Origin: Arachidicoccus ginsenosidivorans
GTDB lineage: Bacteria > Bacteroidota > Bacteroidia > Chitinophagales > Chitinophagaceae
Reading direction: 5' to 3'
DNA: 64,000 nt
Assembly: GCF_007971385.1 (NCBI RefSeq)
Contig: NZ_CP042434.1
Location: 1,302,001 to 1,366,000 of the forward strand
Shown piece by piece: positions 32,525-42,117 of this stretch. A program made the translations under genes and the position numbers. The notes beneath the pieces are model-generated. The model was not told where the DNA came from and did not search any database. It saw only the letters and a list, made by a program, of their open reading frames with translations. Numbering within the stretch: position 1 is the first letter of the stretch; each line of letters opens with the position of its first letter.

Positions 32525-32864
32525 AGGCACATACATGACATACTTCTTTATTGCTTTCGACATACATTTTGACTGTATCATCTCCATCTGAAATCAAAGT
32601 GAGTGGTTCAAATGGTTTTTTATTCATATCGCTAGAATCCAGCAGATAACTTCCGTTCCATACATTTGAAAAAAAATCACCTTCCCAGAATATGGTCCAT
32701 AAAACTTTGGCTAATATTTACTTTAATAATCTTCAAGATCGTCTTTTATATACTGTTATTCTAGATGATGCCACCTCCTGCATTTCAGCAATAGTGGCAG
32801 ATATAAACTTATTGTTTTGGCAGCCCTTCTCCTTTTGAACAATCACTCTGCCATTAATAATTTT
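32525..32864 (-). pseudogene. Decayed or frameshifted coding remnant
   Basis: On the minus strand, two stretches read like protein in different frames: GRVIVQKEKGCQNNKFISA just after the SEL1 gene stop, and then a segment containing TIFWEGDFFSNVWNGSYLL and LISDGDDTVKMYVESNKE, ending near 32526. They do not form one frame, and one base does not join them. This may be a broken small gene or the decayed tail of the preceding gene. Confidence 0.35.
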
Positions 32865-34496
32865 TCAATTCGGAACAGGCAGGATCATAGCCGGCAACGC
32901 ATCCCTTTCATACCAATATTTTGCTAAACTATCATCCTTTTGTACCCCGTGTCCCCCATTACGATATAAGTTACCCAAAGCATACATTGAAGCAGCATAA
33001 CCATTCTGGGCTGCCTCTTCAAAAAGCATTGCAGCCTTCTTATAATCTTTTGCAACACCATGACCAAAATAGTACAACCATCCCAACCCATTTAAGGCCG
33101 CCCTATGATTGCCGCTATCTATCGCCCTTTCATACCAATATTTAGCTTTTTTATATTCTCGATTTCCCATATTATCTCGCAGACCTGCATAATCGTTTGC
33201 ATATAGGACACCTAACAGAACCATAGCTTCCACTTCCCCATTATTCACCGCCATTCCATACCAATATATTGCTTTTTTATAATCACTGGGAAACCCTAAC
33301 CCATTTGCATACAGATATCCTAATTTATACATAGCCTTTGAGCTTCCTTTCTTAACAGCCTTTTCATAATAATTCCTTGCAGGTCCATAATTGCGTTTGT
33401 CAAAATGCTCATTCCCTAATTGTAGTAGGTCTTCAACACTTTTTTTGGAGGCAGTATTATTTGTCGCATTACCTTTTACCTTCTCCGTGTCAGTGTTTAT
33501 CGTATGTAAAGGTTCTTGTTCTGAATGCACCTCTGTTAACGAGTCCTTTACGAATTTAGGGTTTGGTGCATTTTCATCTGCCGTACGCTTATTTACTGAA
33601 TCGGCAAACCTTAAAAACTTGCCGGTTTCGTCTATGTAGAAATTACTATCGTTTACACTGACCCTGGCTTCACCGCCCTTAAAAGTGCTGGCGGTATTAT
33701 ACCTTGGCCAAATAAAGAGATAATCACCCTTCTTATAGCCGTACAAACCATTGTGCTCAAATAAGACGGGCGCGGAATTTAGACCAGGCTTCAAAATTAA
33801 CAAAGCCAAAGCCCCGATGATAATCACAGCCGCCAGCCCGATAATCAGTATGCGCTTCCTTTTGGTTTTTCCGTCCGTATGCTCTTCTATAAAGTCTCCG
33901 GACAATTTTTCCTGTTTCTTTTGGGCTTTTTCCTTTGCCAGTTGATCCAGTGCGCTTTGCTCAGCTCTTTTTCGGGCCAGGTATTCTTTTGCCTGCCGAT
34001 CCGTCAGCAGGATCGCAATTAACTTTTTGGCTTTAACCAGTTCTTCTTCATACAGTTTTTTTGCGGGTGCCAGAAACTGACTTTGCAATCCGTTTTCAAG
34101 GTCTTCGAGTTTCGTCTTTGTCAACTGGTCAAAAGTCACTTTGCCGTCTTCGGGAGAAAGGCCAAAATAATCATAAGCATCCAACAGGCTATACTGGGAA
34201 CTGTTTTCCGGCTTCACTTTGGCACTTTGATTTTCCCTGGCGGCATCCTCGTAAAGCACCCGTTTTGTTCTCGGCAGGTCTATGGTATCGTTCACACCTT
34301 CGCTACCGTTAAGCAGACTGTAGGCTTCCTTAATATGTTCTAATTGTTGCTCAAACATTTGCCTAAGGCGTGGTGTGGGTGCGTTGTCTATGCGCATACG
34401 GTAGTCACCATGCATGGCAGCAAACTTCCGACGCACTTCTTGTATGTCAGTGCCTTCAGGCAGCTCTATTCGTTGAAAGGCTTCTTCGTGGGTCAT
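32865..34496 (-). CDS. J-like/WG/SEL1 membrane protein
   Basis: 543 aa, last gene of the Hsp70 operon. Residues 1-65 look like a J-domain (helix, loop, helix) but have HGD (29-31) where J-domains have HPD. A second J-like or helical segment spans 100-175 (LLDAYDYFGLSPEDGKV). A membrane helix lies at about 215-236 (ILIIGLAAVIIIGALALLI). A WG-type repeat follows (GLYGYKKGDYLFIWPRY), then about five SEL1 repeats from 355 (AMYKLGYLYANGLGFPSDYKKA type). The layout suggests a cytosolic J-like head and an extracytoplasmic repeat tail. The first 160 residues are nearly identical to those of the gene at 36192-37667. The end may be truncated by the stop at 32865. Confidence 0.72.
   Translation of the reverse strand: MTHEEAFQRIELPEGTDIQEVRRKFAAMHGDYRMRIDNAPTPRLRQMFEQQLEHIKEAYSLLNGSEGVNDTIDLPRTKRVLYEDAARENQSAKVKPENSSQYSLLDAYDYFGLSPEDGKVTFDQLTKTKLEDLENGLQSQFLAPAKKLYEEELVKAKKLIAILLTDRQAKEYLARKRAEQSALDQLAKEKAQKKQEKLSGDFIEEHTDGKTKRKRILIIGLAAVIIIGALALLILKPGLNSAPVLFEHNGLYGYKKGDYLFIWPRYNTASTFKGGEARVSVNDSNFYIDETGKFLRFADSVNKRTADENAPNPKFVKDSLTEVHSEQEPLHTINTDTEKVKGNATNNTASKKSVEDLLQLGNEHFDKRNYGPARNYYEKAVKKGSSKAMYKLGYLYANGLGFPSDYKKAIYWYGMAVNNGEVEAMVLLGVLYANDYAGLRDNMGNREYKKAKYWYERAIDSGNHRAALNGLGWLYYFGHGVAKDYKKAAMLFEEAAQNGYAASMYALGNLYRNGGHGVQKDDSLAKYWYERDALPAMILPVPN
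34020..34496. repeat. Near-identical duplicated 5' gene segment, copy 1
   Basis: About 475 bp are nearly identical in DNA and orientation to 37191-37667, with few mismatches in the first 300 bp of each gene. The offset is 3171 bp. Confidence 0.85.
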
Positions 34497-34541
34497 GAAA
34501 ACTTAGCTTCTGATTTTGTAATACAGGGATTATTGGGCATC

Positions 34542-36178
34542 CTATTTATAATATCGCTCCGGCAGCCAGCATAAGGCCAGAGGCACTTTAATCTGGTGCT
34601 TGTCATTATCCGGGAAATGGCCCGTGATATAGGTATAGCCTATGGCGCGGTAACCACGTTTCAATCTCCAGGAGAGCCGGTACCCCTGCTTTCCATGCTC
34701 TTCCGACATGGCAAGCGAAGGCGCATAGCCTGAAAAAGAAATATCATCCTCAGGCCGATTTTTATCATTCGTATATGTAGGAAATATCTGCACCTTGCCC
34801 ACACGAGACTTTTTATAAGTTACGTCAAACTGCCAGCCGACACCAAATTTCGTCATCACATAAGGGAAGTTTTTCTGATGAGCGGTTAAAGGCTCGTCTT
34901 CGACCAATATTCTGTTACCGTATTGCGAAGTGTTCAGTTCGTGGTATTTCTTATTTTCTATATCCCTAAGTACCTGTAAATAAAGAGCCGCCTTTTTATC
35001 CCCCTTTTCTTTTGCTTTTTCAAAAAGTGCGATGGCTTTACTTTTGATTTTAGCCGCGCCACCCACCCCGAAAAGATAAAATTCTCCCGCAAGCCTTAAA
35101 CCATAAATATACTCAAGTTCCGCAGCCTTTTCATACCATTCAAAGGCTTTATCCCAATCAATTACTACTCCGTATCCTCTGTCATAAATTTCCCCTAAAT
35201 AAAACATCCCCTTGCTATTTCCTTTCTCGGCGGCTTTTTCAAACCAGTATTTAGCTGTGGTGTTATTTTCAGCAACGCCTTTACCTTGATAATACAAGAG
35301 TCCAAGGTTGCTCATCGCCGCAGCATCTCCCTTCTTCGCGGCTTTTTCATACCAGTATTTAGCTTTGACATTGTCCTGCGCCCCCCTTTACCATATCTAT
35401 ATAACCAGCCTAAATTATTCATCGCACTCGCAACTCCCTTCAGCGATGCTTTTTCAAACCAGTATTTGGCTTTGGTATAATCTATGGTAAGCCTATCATC
35501 ATAGAAATACAAATCTCCAAGGTGATCCATCCCATCCGCATCTCCCATATCTGCCGCTTTTTTATAATAAGTCATGGCTTTCACGTAATTTTTTTCCACG
35601 CTCAACCCAAATTCATATAACACACCAATATTAACTATGCTCCCTTCATTTCCTCTATCCGCCGCTTTCTCATACCAGTATTTGGCTTGAGCATAATCTT
35701 TTGTTACCCCATTTCCATTATGATACAATACCCCGAGGTTATTCATAGCCCATGTATCTCCTTTTGCTGCTGCCCTTTCATACCATAGTTTTGCCTGTGC
35801 ATAGTCTTGCTCTACAGCCTTGCCGTCACTATAAAGGCGCCCCATCATAAACATATTTCTTGCATTGCTTTCTATATTGTATTGAATAAACTTCAGCGCT
35901 TTTTTTGCGATTTCATCCGAAATATCAATATTCGAATATATTAGTGCCTGGTATAGCGCTTCAGTGTATAGCTCCCTGTTCTTCTTGCCTAGGGTAGATG
36001 GCGTAATATTATCCCGATCTATGGCAGCAGAAAAGAACCGCAAGTTGGTATTAAACGCTTTAGCGTCATTGTTTTTAGCACCTGCTATAGCCTGCTCTAG
36101 ATAGGCAGTGTATTCTTCGTTCTGCGCCATAATAGCAAGCGGTAATAAGGTGAATATCAGTATAACTAGTTTTTTCAT
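34542..36178 (-). CDS. Exported SEL1-repeat protein, apparent frameshift
   Basis: Signal peptide MKKLVILIFTLLPLAIMAQ. About eight SEL1 (TPR-like) repeats follow, each with A-x2-LG-x-LY and KAKYWYEKAA motifs, then a C-terminal domain of about 130 residues rich in aromatic and basic residues (PYVMTKFGVGWQFDVTYKK) that I do not recognise. One extra base at the C6 run 35381-35386 joins the two pieces through YGKGGAQDNVKAKYWYEKAA, giving 545 aa. SEL1 repeats bind proteins; export places it in the periplasm or at the outer membrane. Confidence 0.78.
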
Positions 36179-36191
36179 CTCTTTGTATATT

Positions 36192-37667
36192 TTATTGGGT
36201 TAAACATTGAAGTAATGATTTTGCCTCGCGTCCGTTTGGATTGTTTTTCAGGGCTCTTTTCAGCCGTTCAATCACCTGCGATTTGCAGACAGGATTAGCC
36301 CGGCAACCTTCACAACCATCCACAGCCACCATCTTTTTGGCCCAGCTGAGATCTTTATTATATTGCATCATATTAACTTTTGTACGGCTGTGTTTTTCGG
36401 TCGTTTTACTTTGTTTGGTTGGACTCCCCTGCTTATCCAGTGCCGCTATTTTTATTTTGGCCTCTGCCACATAGTGCCCTTCTGGGTATAATTTCAGATA
36501 GCTTTCATAAGCCGGTTTACTACCAGATGCCGCCGCAATTTCCCAGGCTGTCCGGTCTTTTTCCGCCAACTTTTGACTTTCTGTTTCAGCAGCACTGACG
36601 TTCACTTTAATCAGGTGGGTCAGTTTTCCTGTTTCGTCAATATAAAATACACTGTCGTGAACACTTACTTTGGCTTGTCCCTCATTAAAAGCCGCTGCGC
36701 TTTCAAACTGGGGCTCAATAACAATATGCCCATCTTTCTTATAACCATACAGACTACCCTGTTGCATAACAACCAGCGTTGATGGTTCTTCCAGTTTGGG
36801 TTTAAAATACGCAAAAGCCAGAACACCGAGTACGATCACCACCAGGCTGATGATCCATATAAATTTTCCTTTCATTTTATTTGCAGAATGAGCATCTACG
36901 GCATTTTTGCACGGATTGTTTGCTGCCTTATCCCTTTGTTTTTCGGCTTTTTGCTGGGCCAGATGCGCTTTTTCCGCCTCTGCTTTTTCAATACGTTCAT
37001 GTTCAGCCCGTTTACGCGCCTGTCGTTGCAGTTCGGCCTTTTCTCTGGCCATCCTTTCCTGTGCTGCTTTTTCTTTGGCCAGCCGCTCTTTTTCGGCCTT
37101 TTCTCTGGTTAATCGTTCCTGCTCTCTTTTCTCAGCTATGTTCTGGGCCAGGGCTTCTTTTGCCTGCCGATCAGTCACAAGTAGTGCATTTAATTTTGTA
37201 GCCTTGACCAGCTCTTCTTCAAACAGTTTTTTTGCGGGTGCCAGAAACTGGCTTTGCAAACTGGTTTCAAGGTCTTCTAGTTTCTTCTTTGTCAACCGGT
37301 TAAAAGTCACTTTATCATCTTCGGGAGAAAGGCCGAAATAATCATAAGCATCCAACAGGCTATACTGGGAACTGTTATCCGGCTTCACTTTGGCACTTTG
37401 ATTTTCCCTGGCGGCATCCTCGTAAAGCACCCGTTTTGTTCTCGGCAGGTCTATGGTATCGTTCACACCTTCGCTACCGTTGAGCAGACTGTAGGCTTCC
37501 TTAATTTGTTCTAATTGTTGCTCAAACATTTGCCTAAGGCGTGGTGTGGGTGCGTTGTCTATACGCATACGGTAGTCACCATGCATGGCAGCAAACTTTC
37601 GACGCACTTCTTGTATGTCAGTGCCTTCAGGCAGCTCTATTCGTTGAAAGGCTTCTTCTTGGGTCAT
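36192..37667 (-). CDS. J-like/WG membrane protein
   Basis: 491 aa. The N-terminal 175 residues are almost the same as in the 34496 gene, again with HGD instead of HPD. Then comes a long charged Ala/Lys/Glu/Arg helix (about 180-260; EKAEKERLAKEKAAQERMA), a membrane helix at about 273-295 (FIWIISLVVIVLGVLAFAYF), a WG-type repeat (GSLYGYKKDGHIVIEPQF), and a C-terminal part with CEGC and VCKS cysteines. It lacks SEL1 repeats. It sits between the Hsp70 gene (46 bases) and the exported SEL1 gene (13 bases). Role unknown. Confidence 0.7.
   Translation of the reverse strand: MTQEEAFQRIELPEGTDIQEVRRKFAAMHGDYRMRIDNAPTPRLRQMFEQQLEQIKEAYSLLNGSEGVNDTIDLPRTKRVLYEDAARENQSAKVKPDNSSQYSLLDAYDYFGLSPEDDKVTFNRLTKKKLEDLETSLQSQFLAPAKKLFEEELVKATKLNALLVTDRQAKEALAQNIAEKREQERLTREKAEKERLAKEKAAQERMAREKAELQRQARKRAEHERIEKAEAEKAHLAQQKAEKQRDKAANNPCKNAVDAHSANKMKGKFIWIISLVVIVLGVLAFAYFKPKLEEPSTLVVMQQGSLYGYKKDGHIVIEPQFESAAAFNEGQAKVSVHDSVFYIDETGKLTHLIKVNVSAAETESQKLAEKDRTAWEIAAASGSKPAYESYLKLYPEGHYVAEAKIKIAALDKQGSPTKQSKTTEKHSRTKVNMMQYNKDLSWAKKMVAVDGCEGCRANPVCKSQVIERLKRALKNNPNGREAKSLLQCLTQ
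37191..37667. repeat. Near-identical duplicated 5' gene segment, copy 2
   Basis: Partner of 34020-34496 in the same orientation. Recombination between the copies would remove 3171 bp, including the exported SEL1 gene. Confidence 0.85.
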
Positions 37668-37713
37668 TGTCTTATTCGGTTAGTTTGCTAAAATTCTAAA
37701 ATATTCATCTTTT

Positions 37714-39243
37714 CTATAGCGCATTATTAATAAAGGCCTTCTGAACAATTCTTTTCTGATTGGATAAATAATTGGCGTCCATGCCTTCTTTGCCAAAGGT
37801 TTTTTCCAATTCCAGACCAGTCTCAGGATTATAGGCTTGAAGAATAACAATGCCGTCTTCTGAGTATTCAATCGTGACCTCTATGGGATAATTGGCCTTA
37901 TCAGTGGGCAACGGCCCGACATTTAACAATCCCAGGGTTTTAACATCCTCCTCCTCAATAAACTGAAGCAGCTCTATCCGCATTTTGCCGCCATTATTAG
38001 GTGCGGTGTAATAGGTCTTTTTTATTTTCAGCGGAACGGGCCGGTTTTTGGGAATGATAATATCCAGAACTGTCCTGCCGGTTTCTGGATTAATGGCACG
38101 CAGAGCGATATTATAACCTGTTACGCCCCGCAATTCGGAGGGCATGTCCATATTATCAAAACGATTCTGGTCGCCATTCAGTACTCGGGCATAAATGGCA
38201 GCGCCGAACACAACTGCTTTCATGGGATCCTGAAAGCGAATTTTTCCAGCCAGTGCGGGCATTTCTTCTTCTATTCTTTTACGCACAAATGGAATCATGG
38301 ATGATCCGCCCACCATCAGCAACGTATCTACAATGTCTTCTGTAAGGCCGGCAGAGGACAGACATCTTTTCAGAATTTTAATGGTTCTATCCACTTCGTA
38401 GGTGATGGCCTTTTCAAATTCTTTTCGGGTGATGAACACTTCTATACTATCGTTTCCTAGCAGACATACACGGTTGATATATTGCACACCTGGGCTGGCC
38501 AATTCAATTTTTACTTCTTCGCAAAACACTCTTAACTGTTGCAACTTGCTACCTGTAAAAAGCAAAGATTTTCCAGCGGCTTTTTCAAATTGTTTTTGTA
38601 CCAGTACAGCCATGGCTTCATCAAATTCTTTACCCCCCAAATCGGTCAGCCCGTCTTTGCTCATAACATAAAATCCTTTGTCGTTTACCGTCAGTACAGT
38701 GGCATCGAAAGTGCCACCTCCTAAGTCATAGACCAAGATGTTCTGTTCATGCGCTTTGTTGCTGATACCATAATACATAGCGGCTGCCACGGGTTCTTCC
38801 ACTAATCCCAGCACCGTAAGGTCTATCATGGCCGCGGCATTCAAAATCGCTTTGCGCTGTGCATCGTCGAAATGCGCAGGAACCGTAATCACAGCACCAT
38901 CTACAGTATTGGAAGCGTAAATTTCCGCATCATATTTGATTTTTTTCAACACCAGTGCCGCAATAGATTCCGGATACCAGACATTGCCTTCCTGGTCAAT
39001 ATGCAGTTCTTTTTTCTCGCCCAGATACCGTTTAAAAAAACGAATAACGTCCAGTCCGGGGTTTTGTTCCAGCATATTCAGCACCGACTGGCCGACAAAA
39101 GCATTGTTCCCGTTGATATGGACAGTGCTTGGAGTGTACAGCACGGTCTTATCGGAATTGTCAGGCAACAACACCGGCTGCTGGTCCAGATTGAGCGTAC
39201 CAGCCAGTGAATATGTCGTCCCAAGGTCTATCCCGATAATCAT
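37714..39243 (-). CDS. Hsp70 (DnaK-like) chaperone lacking the C-terminal lid
   Basis: 509 aa against about 640 for DnaK. ATPase motifs are intact: IGIDLGTTYSLAG, VPAHFDDAQRKAI, EEPVAAAMYYG, VYDLGGGTFDATVL and LLMVGGSSMIPFVR. A beta-type substrate domain follows (NIALRAINPETGRTVLD onward), but the protein ends after about 130 residues with no helical lid. The inter-domain linker is not the classical DnaK VLLLD sequence. It is therefore not the housekeeping DnaK but a specialised Hsp70. Its start overlaps the stop of the previous gene by four bases. Partner proteins are probably the J-like products of the same operon. Confidence 0.88.
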   Translation of the reverse strand: MIIGIDLGTTYSLAGTLNLDQQPVLLPDNSDKTVLYTPSTVHINGNNAFVGQSVLNMLEQNPGLDVIRFFKRYLGEKKELHIDQEGNVWYPESIAALVLKKIKYDAEIYASNTVDGAVITVPAHFDDAQRKAILNAAAMIDLTVLGLVEEPVAAAMYYGISNKAHEQNILVYDLGGGTFDATVLTVNDKGFYVMSKDGLTDLGGKEFDEAMAVLVQKQFEKAAGKSLLFTGSKLQQLRVFCEEVKIELASPGVQYINRVCLLGNDSIEVFITRKEFEKAITYEVDRTIKILKRCLSSAGLTEDIVDTLLMVGGSSMIPFVRKRIEEEMPALAGKIRFQDPMKAVVFGAAIYARVLNGDQNRFDNMDMPSELRGVTGYNIALRAINPETGRTVLDIIIPKNRPVPLKIKKTYYTAPNNGGKMRIELLQFIEEEDVKTLGLLNVGPLPTDKANYPIEVTIEYSEDGIVILQAYNPETGLELEKTFGKEGMDANYLSNQKRIVQKAFINNAL

Positions 39244-40991
39244 AATTGTGTTACTATTTGTTGATATTGGTTCATTAATTCCCCTTTAAACTGGGCTAAA
39301 GCACGATCGTAGGTTTCCTTGTTGCGAACAATAACCTGATGGGCTCTTTCACGCTGTTCCAGTCCCTGCACCCGCCTCTGGACGGAACGCTGTTGCTTTT
39401 GTAACAGTTCTTTGTTGTTCTCTGAAGCCGATTCAAATACTGTTTCCAGGTGGCTGATAAACTGGTTCATTTCTATTCTAACACAGCCACTGACCTCTCT
39501 TTGCCATTCGTCTGAAAATTTGCCAATCATACCTTTGCTTTCATTCAAAAGAGATTCTTGCATTTTTCTGAGTTCCTTATCGTAATCCCGTTCCTTTTTA
39601 ATTTTAGTATTGCGAAGGAATTTTCTAAATCCTAGGATGGCAAGTGGTGTAAGAACGATACCGGCTATTATCATAAATGTGGTCTTTATACTTCTAGGGA
39701 TGGGAACAAACCGGAAAATAATAAAAAAGGACATAACACTCATAAATGGGGCCATCGCCGCCCGAACATAATCTGAAAATTCCAGTTTTTTCTTTTCCAA
39801 TTCATATTTCTGCTGAAAGCGGACATATTCCATCATATTAAGTTCCAGCCGCGACGTATTGATATTGGGACTGGGGTGATAACTAAACTGAAATCCTTTG
39901 GGTTTTAGTTTTTCTTTCAATAGGCTCACTTCCTGATTCAAGAAGGCTTCCATAGTGTGTACCCCCTCAGAGATTGTCCTTTTTAAAGACTGATTGATAA
40001 AATCCAGCAGGCGGCGCTGTGTACCTTCGGGTAAACCCATAAGAATATTGCCCGCAAATGTTTCTTCCACCAGATGGTTTACTTTTTTCACCTCTGTCTC
40101 TACCTGCGCCATCAGAGATCTGGGATTATGCAGTTGTTTGAGCTGAATAGCCTGCTCACTGACCCCATTTTCAAACTCGCTAAAATCCCGTTGTAAACCG
40201 GATTTCAGTTGTTGAAAAAAATCACGAGAATTGACGTTTTCCTGCAGTTTAACGCTGTTAATTTCTTGCTGAGCCCCGAAACGTTTGGATTTTATATCAC
40301 GCTCCTGCTGATTCATATATTGGTAAAAGGCATCGGAAATTTTCTCTAATCCCTGCACCGCCCGGATGCTCTGCATGGACTGCAAAAGCGGGAGCAGTTT
40401 ATACAATTCCACCAGTTCCGCAAAACGCTCCGGTAGTTTATTCCATTCAAGGGAGATAACTTTCAATTGTTCCGACTGTTGCATAAAAATGTCCGTACCA
40501 TTATATATCATCATAACGGTCCCACCTTCCGCATCCGTACGCCATAAAACAGTTTCCGTGTCGTCGGCTTCCACGTTATTAGTCGCAAATCCGAAAAGAA
40601 TTTTAAAAGCTGGTGCCTGGCGCAGTGTACTTCTTGTCGGGAAATGCCTACCCCTGTACACCGTGATATCAAATAATTGCGAACTGCATTCCAGCTGAGT
40701 CATAAATAGGTTGGCGGCTTTTACATCCTGTAAATTTTCCAATAGTTGGTCAACTTTTTGTCTGTTGACATTTATAAAGTCCACAAACCGGATCAACTGA
40801 GTCTCATCGGGCTCGTCCAGCCACACCATTTCAATTTGAATAGGGGTTGATACAAGTACCTGTCCGGCCAGCGTCTGCAAGTGTGTTTTCAGATGATGCC
40901 CACCCTCCATTCTAGGGTAGGCATCCATCAATTCATCCAGCCCTGCAAATGCTTTCTGATACCGATCCTGAAATGTTCTGGTTAATGCCAC
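39240..40991 (-). CDS. Two-helix membrane protein with long coiled coils
   Basis: 583 aa. A soluble N-terminal domain (1-200) with strands (IQIEMVWLDE, LFDITVYRG, GGTVMMIYNG), a long helical region (200-405), two membrane helices at about 412-430 and 437-456 separated by a PIPRS turn, and a coiled C-terminal region (465-583). The helical-paddle arrangement recalls dynamin-like proteins, but no G1 P-loop is present, so it is not a GTPase as far as I can see. Translationally coupled to the Hsp70. Function unknown. Confidence 0.7.
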   Translation of the reverse strand: MALTRTFQDRYQKAFAGLDELMDAYPRMEGGHHLKTHLQTLAGQVLVSTPIQIEMVWLDEPDETQLIRFVDFINVNRQKVDQLLENLQDVKAANLFMTQLECSSQLFDITVYRGRHFPTRSTLRQAPAFKILFGFATNNVEADDTETVLWRTDAEGGTVMMIYNGTDIFMQQSEQLKVISLEWNKLPERFAELVELYKLLPLLQSMQSIRAVQGLEKISDAFYQYMNQQERDIKSKRFGAQQEINSVKLQENVNSRDFFQQLKSGLQRDFSEFENGVSEQAIQLKQLHNPRSLMAQVETEVKKVNHLVEETFAGNILMGLPEGTQRRLLDFINQSLKRTISEGVHTMEAFLNQEVSLLKEKLKPKGFQFSYHPSPNINTSRLELNMMEYVRFQQKYELEKKKLEFSDYVRAAMAPFMSVMSFFIIFRFVPIPRSIKTTFMIIAGIVLTPLAILGFRKFLRNTKIKKERDYDKELRKMQESLLNESKGMIGKFSDEWQREVSGCVRIEMNQFISHLETVFESASENNKELLQKQQRSVQRRVQGLEQRERAHQVIVRNKETYDRALAQFKGELMNQYQQIVTQL

Positions 40992-41009
40992 AATGCTATT
41001 TTTAAATGA

Positions 41010-42080
41010 TTAAATCGAAAATCCTCCCGATGCAGAAGCGGAGGAGCGGGCTGATTCGATTTCCGCTAGTGCGCTATGTGCCTGCGACAGAATGGAATCC
41101 AATTCAGACTGAACCCCTTCTGCATCGCCTTTTTTACTTTCAATTTCGGAAACAAGACTTTCTGCCTGTCCTTTTAAATCTTCAATTTCCGCTTTGAGAT
41201 TTTCTGCTTCCTGTTTTAAGCTATCCACTTCCTGTTTCAGGCCATCGGATTCTTCCTTGAGTTGCATTATTTCATCTTTCGTTTGTGTACTTTCATCGCG
41301 GAGCTGAGTACTCTCGTCACGCAATTGCGAGGACTCATCTCTTAGCTGAAGGGATTCATCTCTGGCACCGTTTATCTCATCATGCATACTGTTTGATTCA
41401 TCTCTGGCATTACCAATCTCATCATGCATACTGTTGGACTCATCTCTGGTAGTACTAATCTCATCATGCATACTATTGGACTCATCTCTGGCAGTACTAA
41501 TCTCATCATGCATACTATTGGACTCATCTCGGGCAGTACTAATCTCATCATGCATACTATTGGACTCATCTCGGGCAGTGCTAATCTCATCATGCATACT
41601 GTTGGACTCATCTCGGGCAGTGCTAATCTCATCATGCATGCTGTTTGATTCATCTCGGGCAGCAGCGATTTCATCATGCATGCTGTTTGATTCATCCCGG
41701 GCAGAGCCAATCTCATCATGCATACTATTGGATTCATCACGGGCAGAGCCAATCTCATCATGCATGCTGTTCGATTCATCTCGGGCAGAGCCAATCTCAT
41801 CATGCATGCTGTTCGCCTCATCTCGGGCAGCAGCGATTTCATCATGCAGACTATTGGATTCGTCACGGATGTTACTGATTTCATCATGTAAAGTATCCAC
41901 TTGATGATTAGCTTCCTGAGTTTGCTGTTGTAATGTAAGTACTTCGTTGTAGGCATCCTGGACGGCCTGGTGCTGTCCGGTAATATCATCTGTCATTCCC
42001 TGGATCGAAGATGATTTTTCGATTAATTCGTCAAGGGTGGCGCTCGCATCCGAAAGCAGCGCATCTAATTCTGCAGCCAT
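41010..42080 (-). CDS. Coiled-coil protein with twelve 14-residue repeats
   Basis: 356 aa, almost wholly coiled coil. After residue 71 come twelve near-identical 14-residue units of the form RDESNSMHDEIGSA (72-239), then four 7-residue units (RDESxQL), then ordinary coiled coil (LKQEVDSLKQEAENLKAEI), and a Ser/Ala/Gly tail. No signal or membrane helix. Fourteen residues equal two heptads, so the array would form a rod whose length changes with copy number. It lies 18 bases upstream of the 583-aa membrane protein, probably a structural partner. Confidence 0.8.
   Translation of the reverse strand: MAAELDALLSDASATLDELIEKSSSIQGMTDDITGQHQAVQDAYNEVLTLQQQTQEANHQVDTLHDEISNIRDESNSLHDEIAAARDEANSMHDEIGSARDESNSMHDEIGSARDESNSMHDEIGSARDESNSMHDEIAAARDESNSMHDEISTARDESNSMHDEISTARDESNSMHDEISTARDESNSMHDEISTARDESNSMHDEISTTRDESNSMHDEIGNARDESNSMHDEINGARDESLQLRDESSQLRDESTQLRDESTQTKDEIMQLKEESDGLKQEVDSLKQEAENLKAEIEDLKGQAESLVSEIESKKGDAEGVQSELDSILSQAHSALAEIESARSSASASGGFSI
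41364..41867. repeat. Tandem array of twelve 42-bp units inside a coding region
   Basis: Twelve 42-bp units (504 bp) encode the 14-residue repeats. Units differ mainly in the last three codons (GSA, AAA, STA, GNA, NGA). The adjacent STA units are closest to each other, suggesting recent local expansion. Confidence 0.9.
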
Positions 42081-42117
42081 AAATGTACATTTTAGAGAGT
42101 AAACAATAAATATTTAT

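Noticed and set aside
41364-41867. Possible CRISPR-like repeat array
   Set aside because: The repeats are directly adjacent with no spacers and encode protein in frame.
41434-41904. Long open frames opposite the coiled-coil repeat gene (both strands, several frames)
   Set aside because: They arise because the 42-bp unit keeps every frame open; the coding strand gives the sensible coiled coil.
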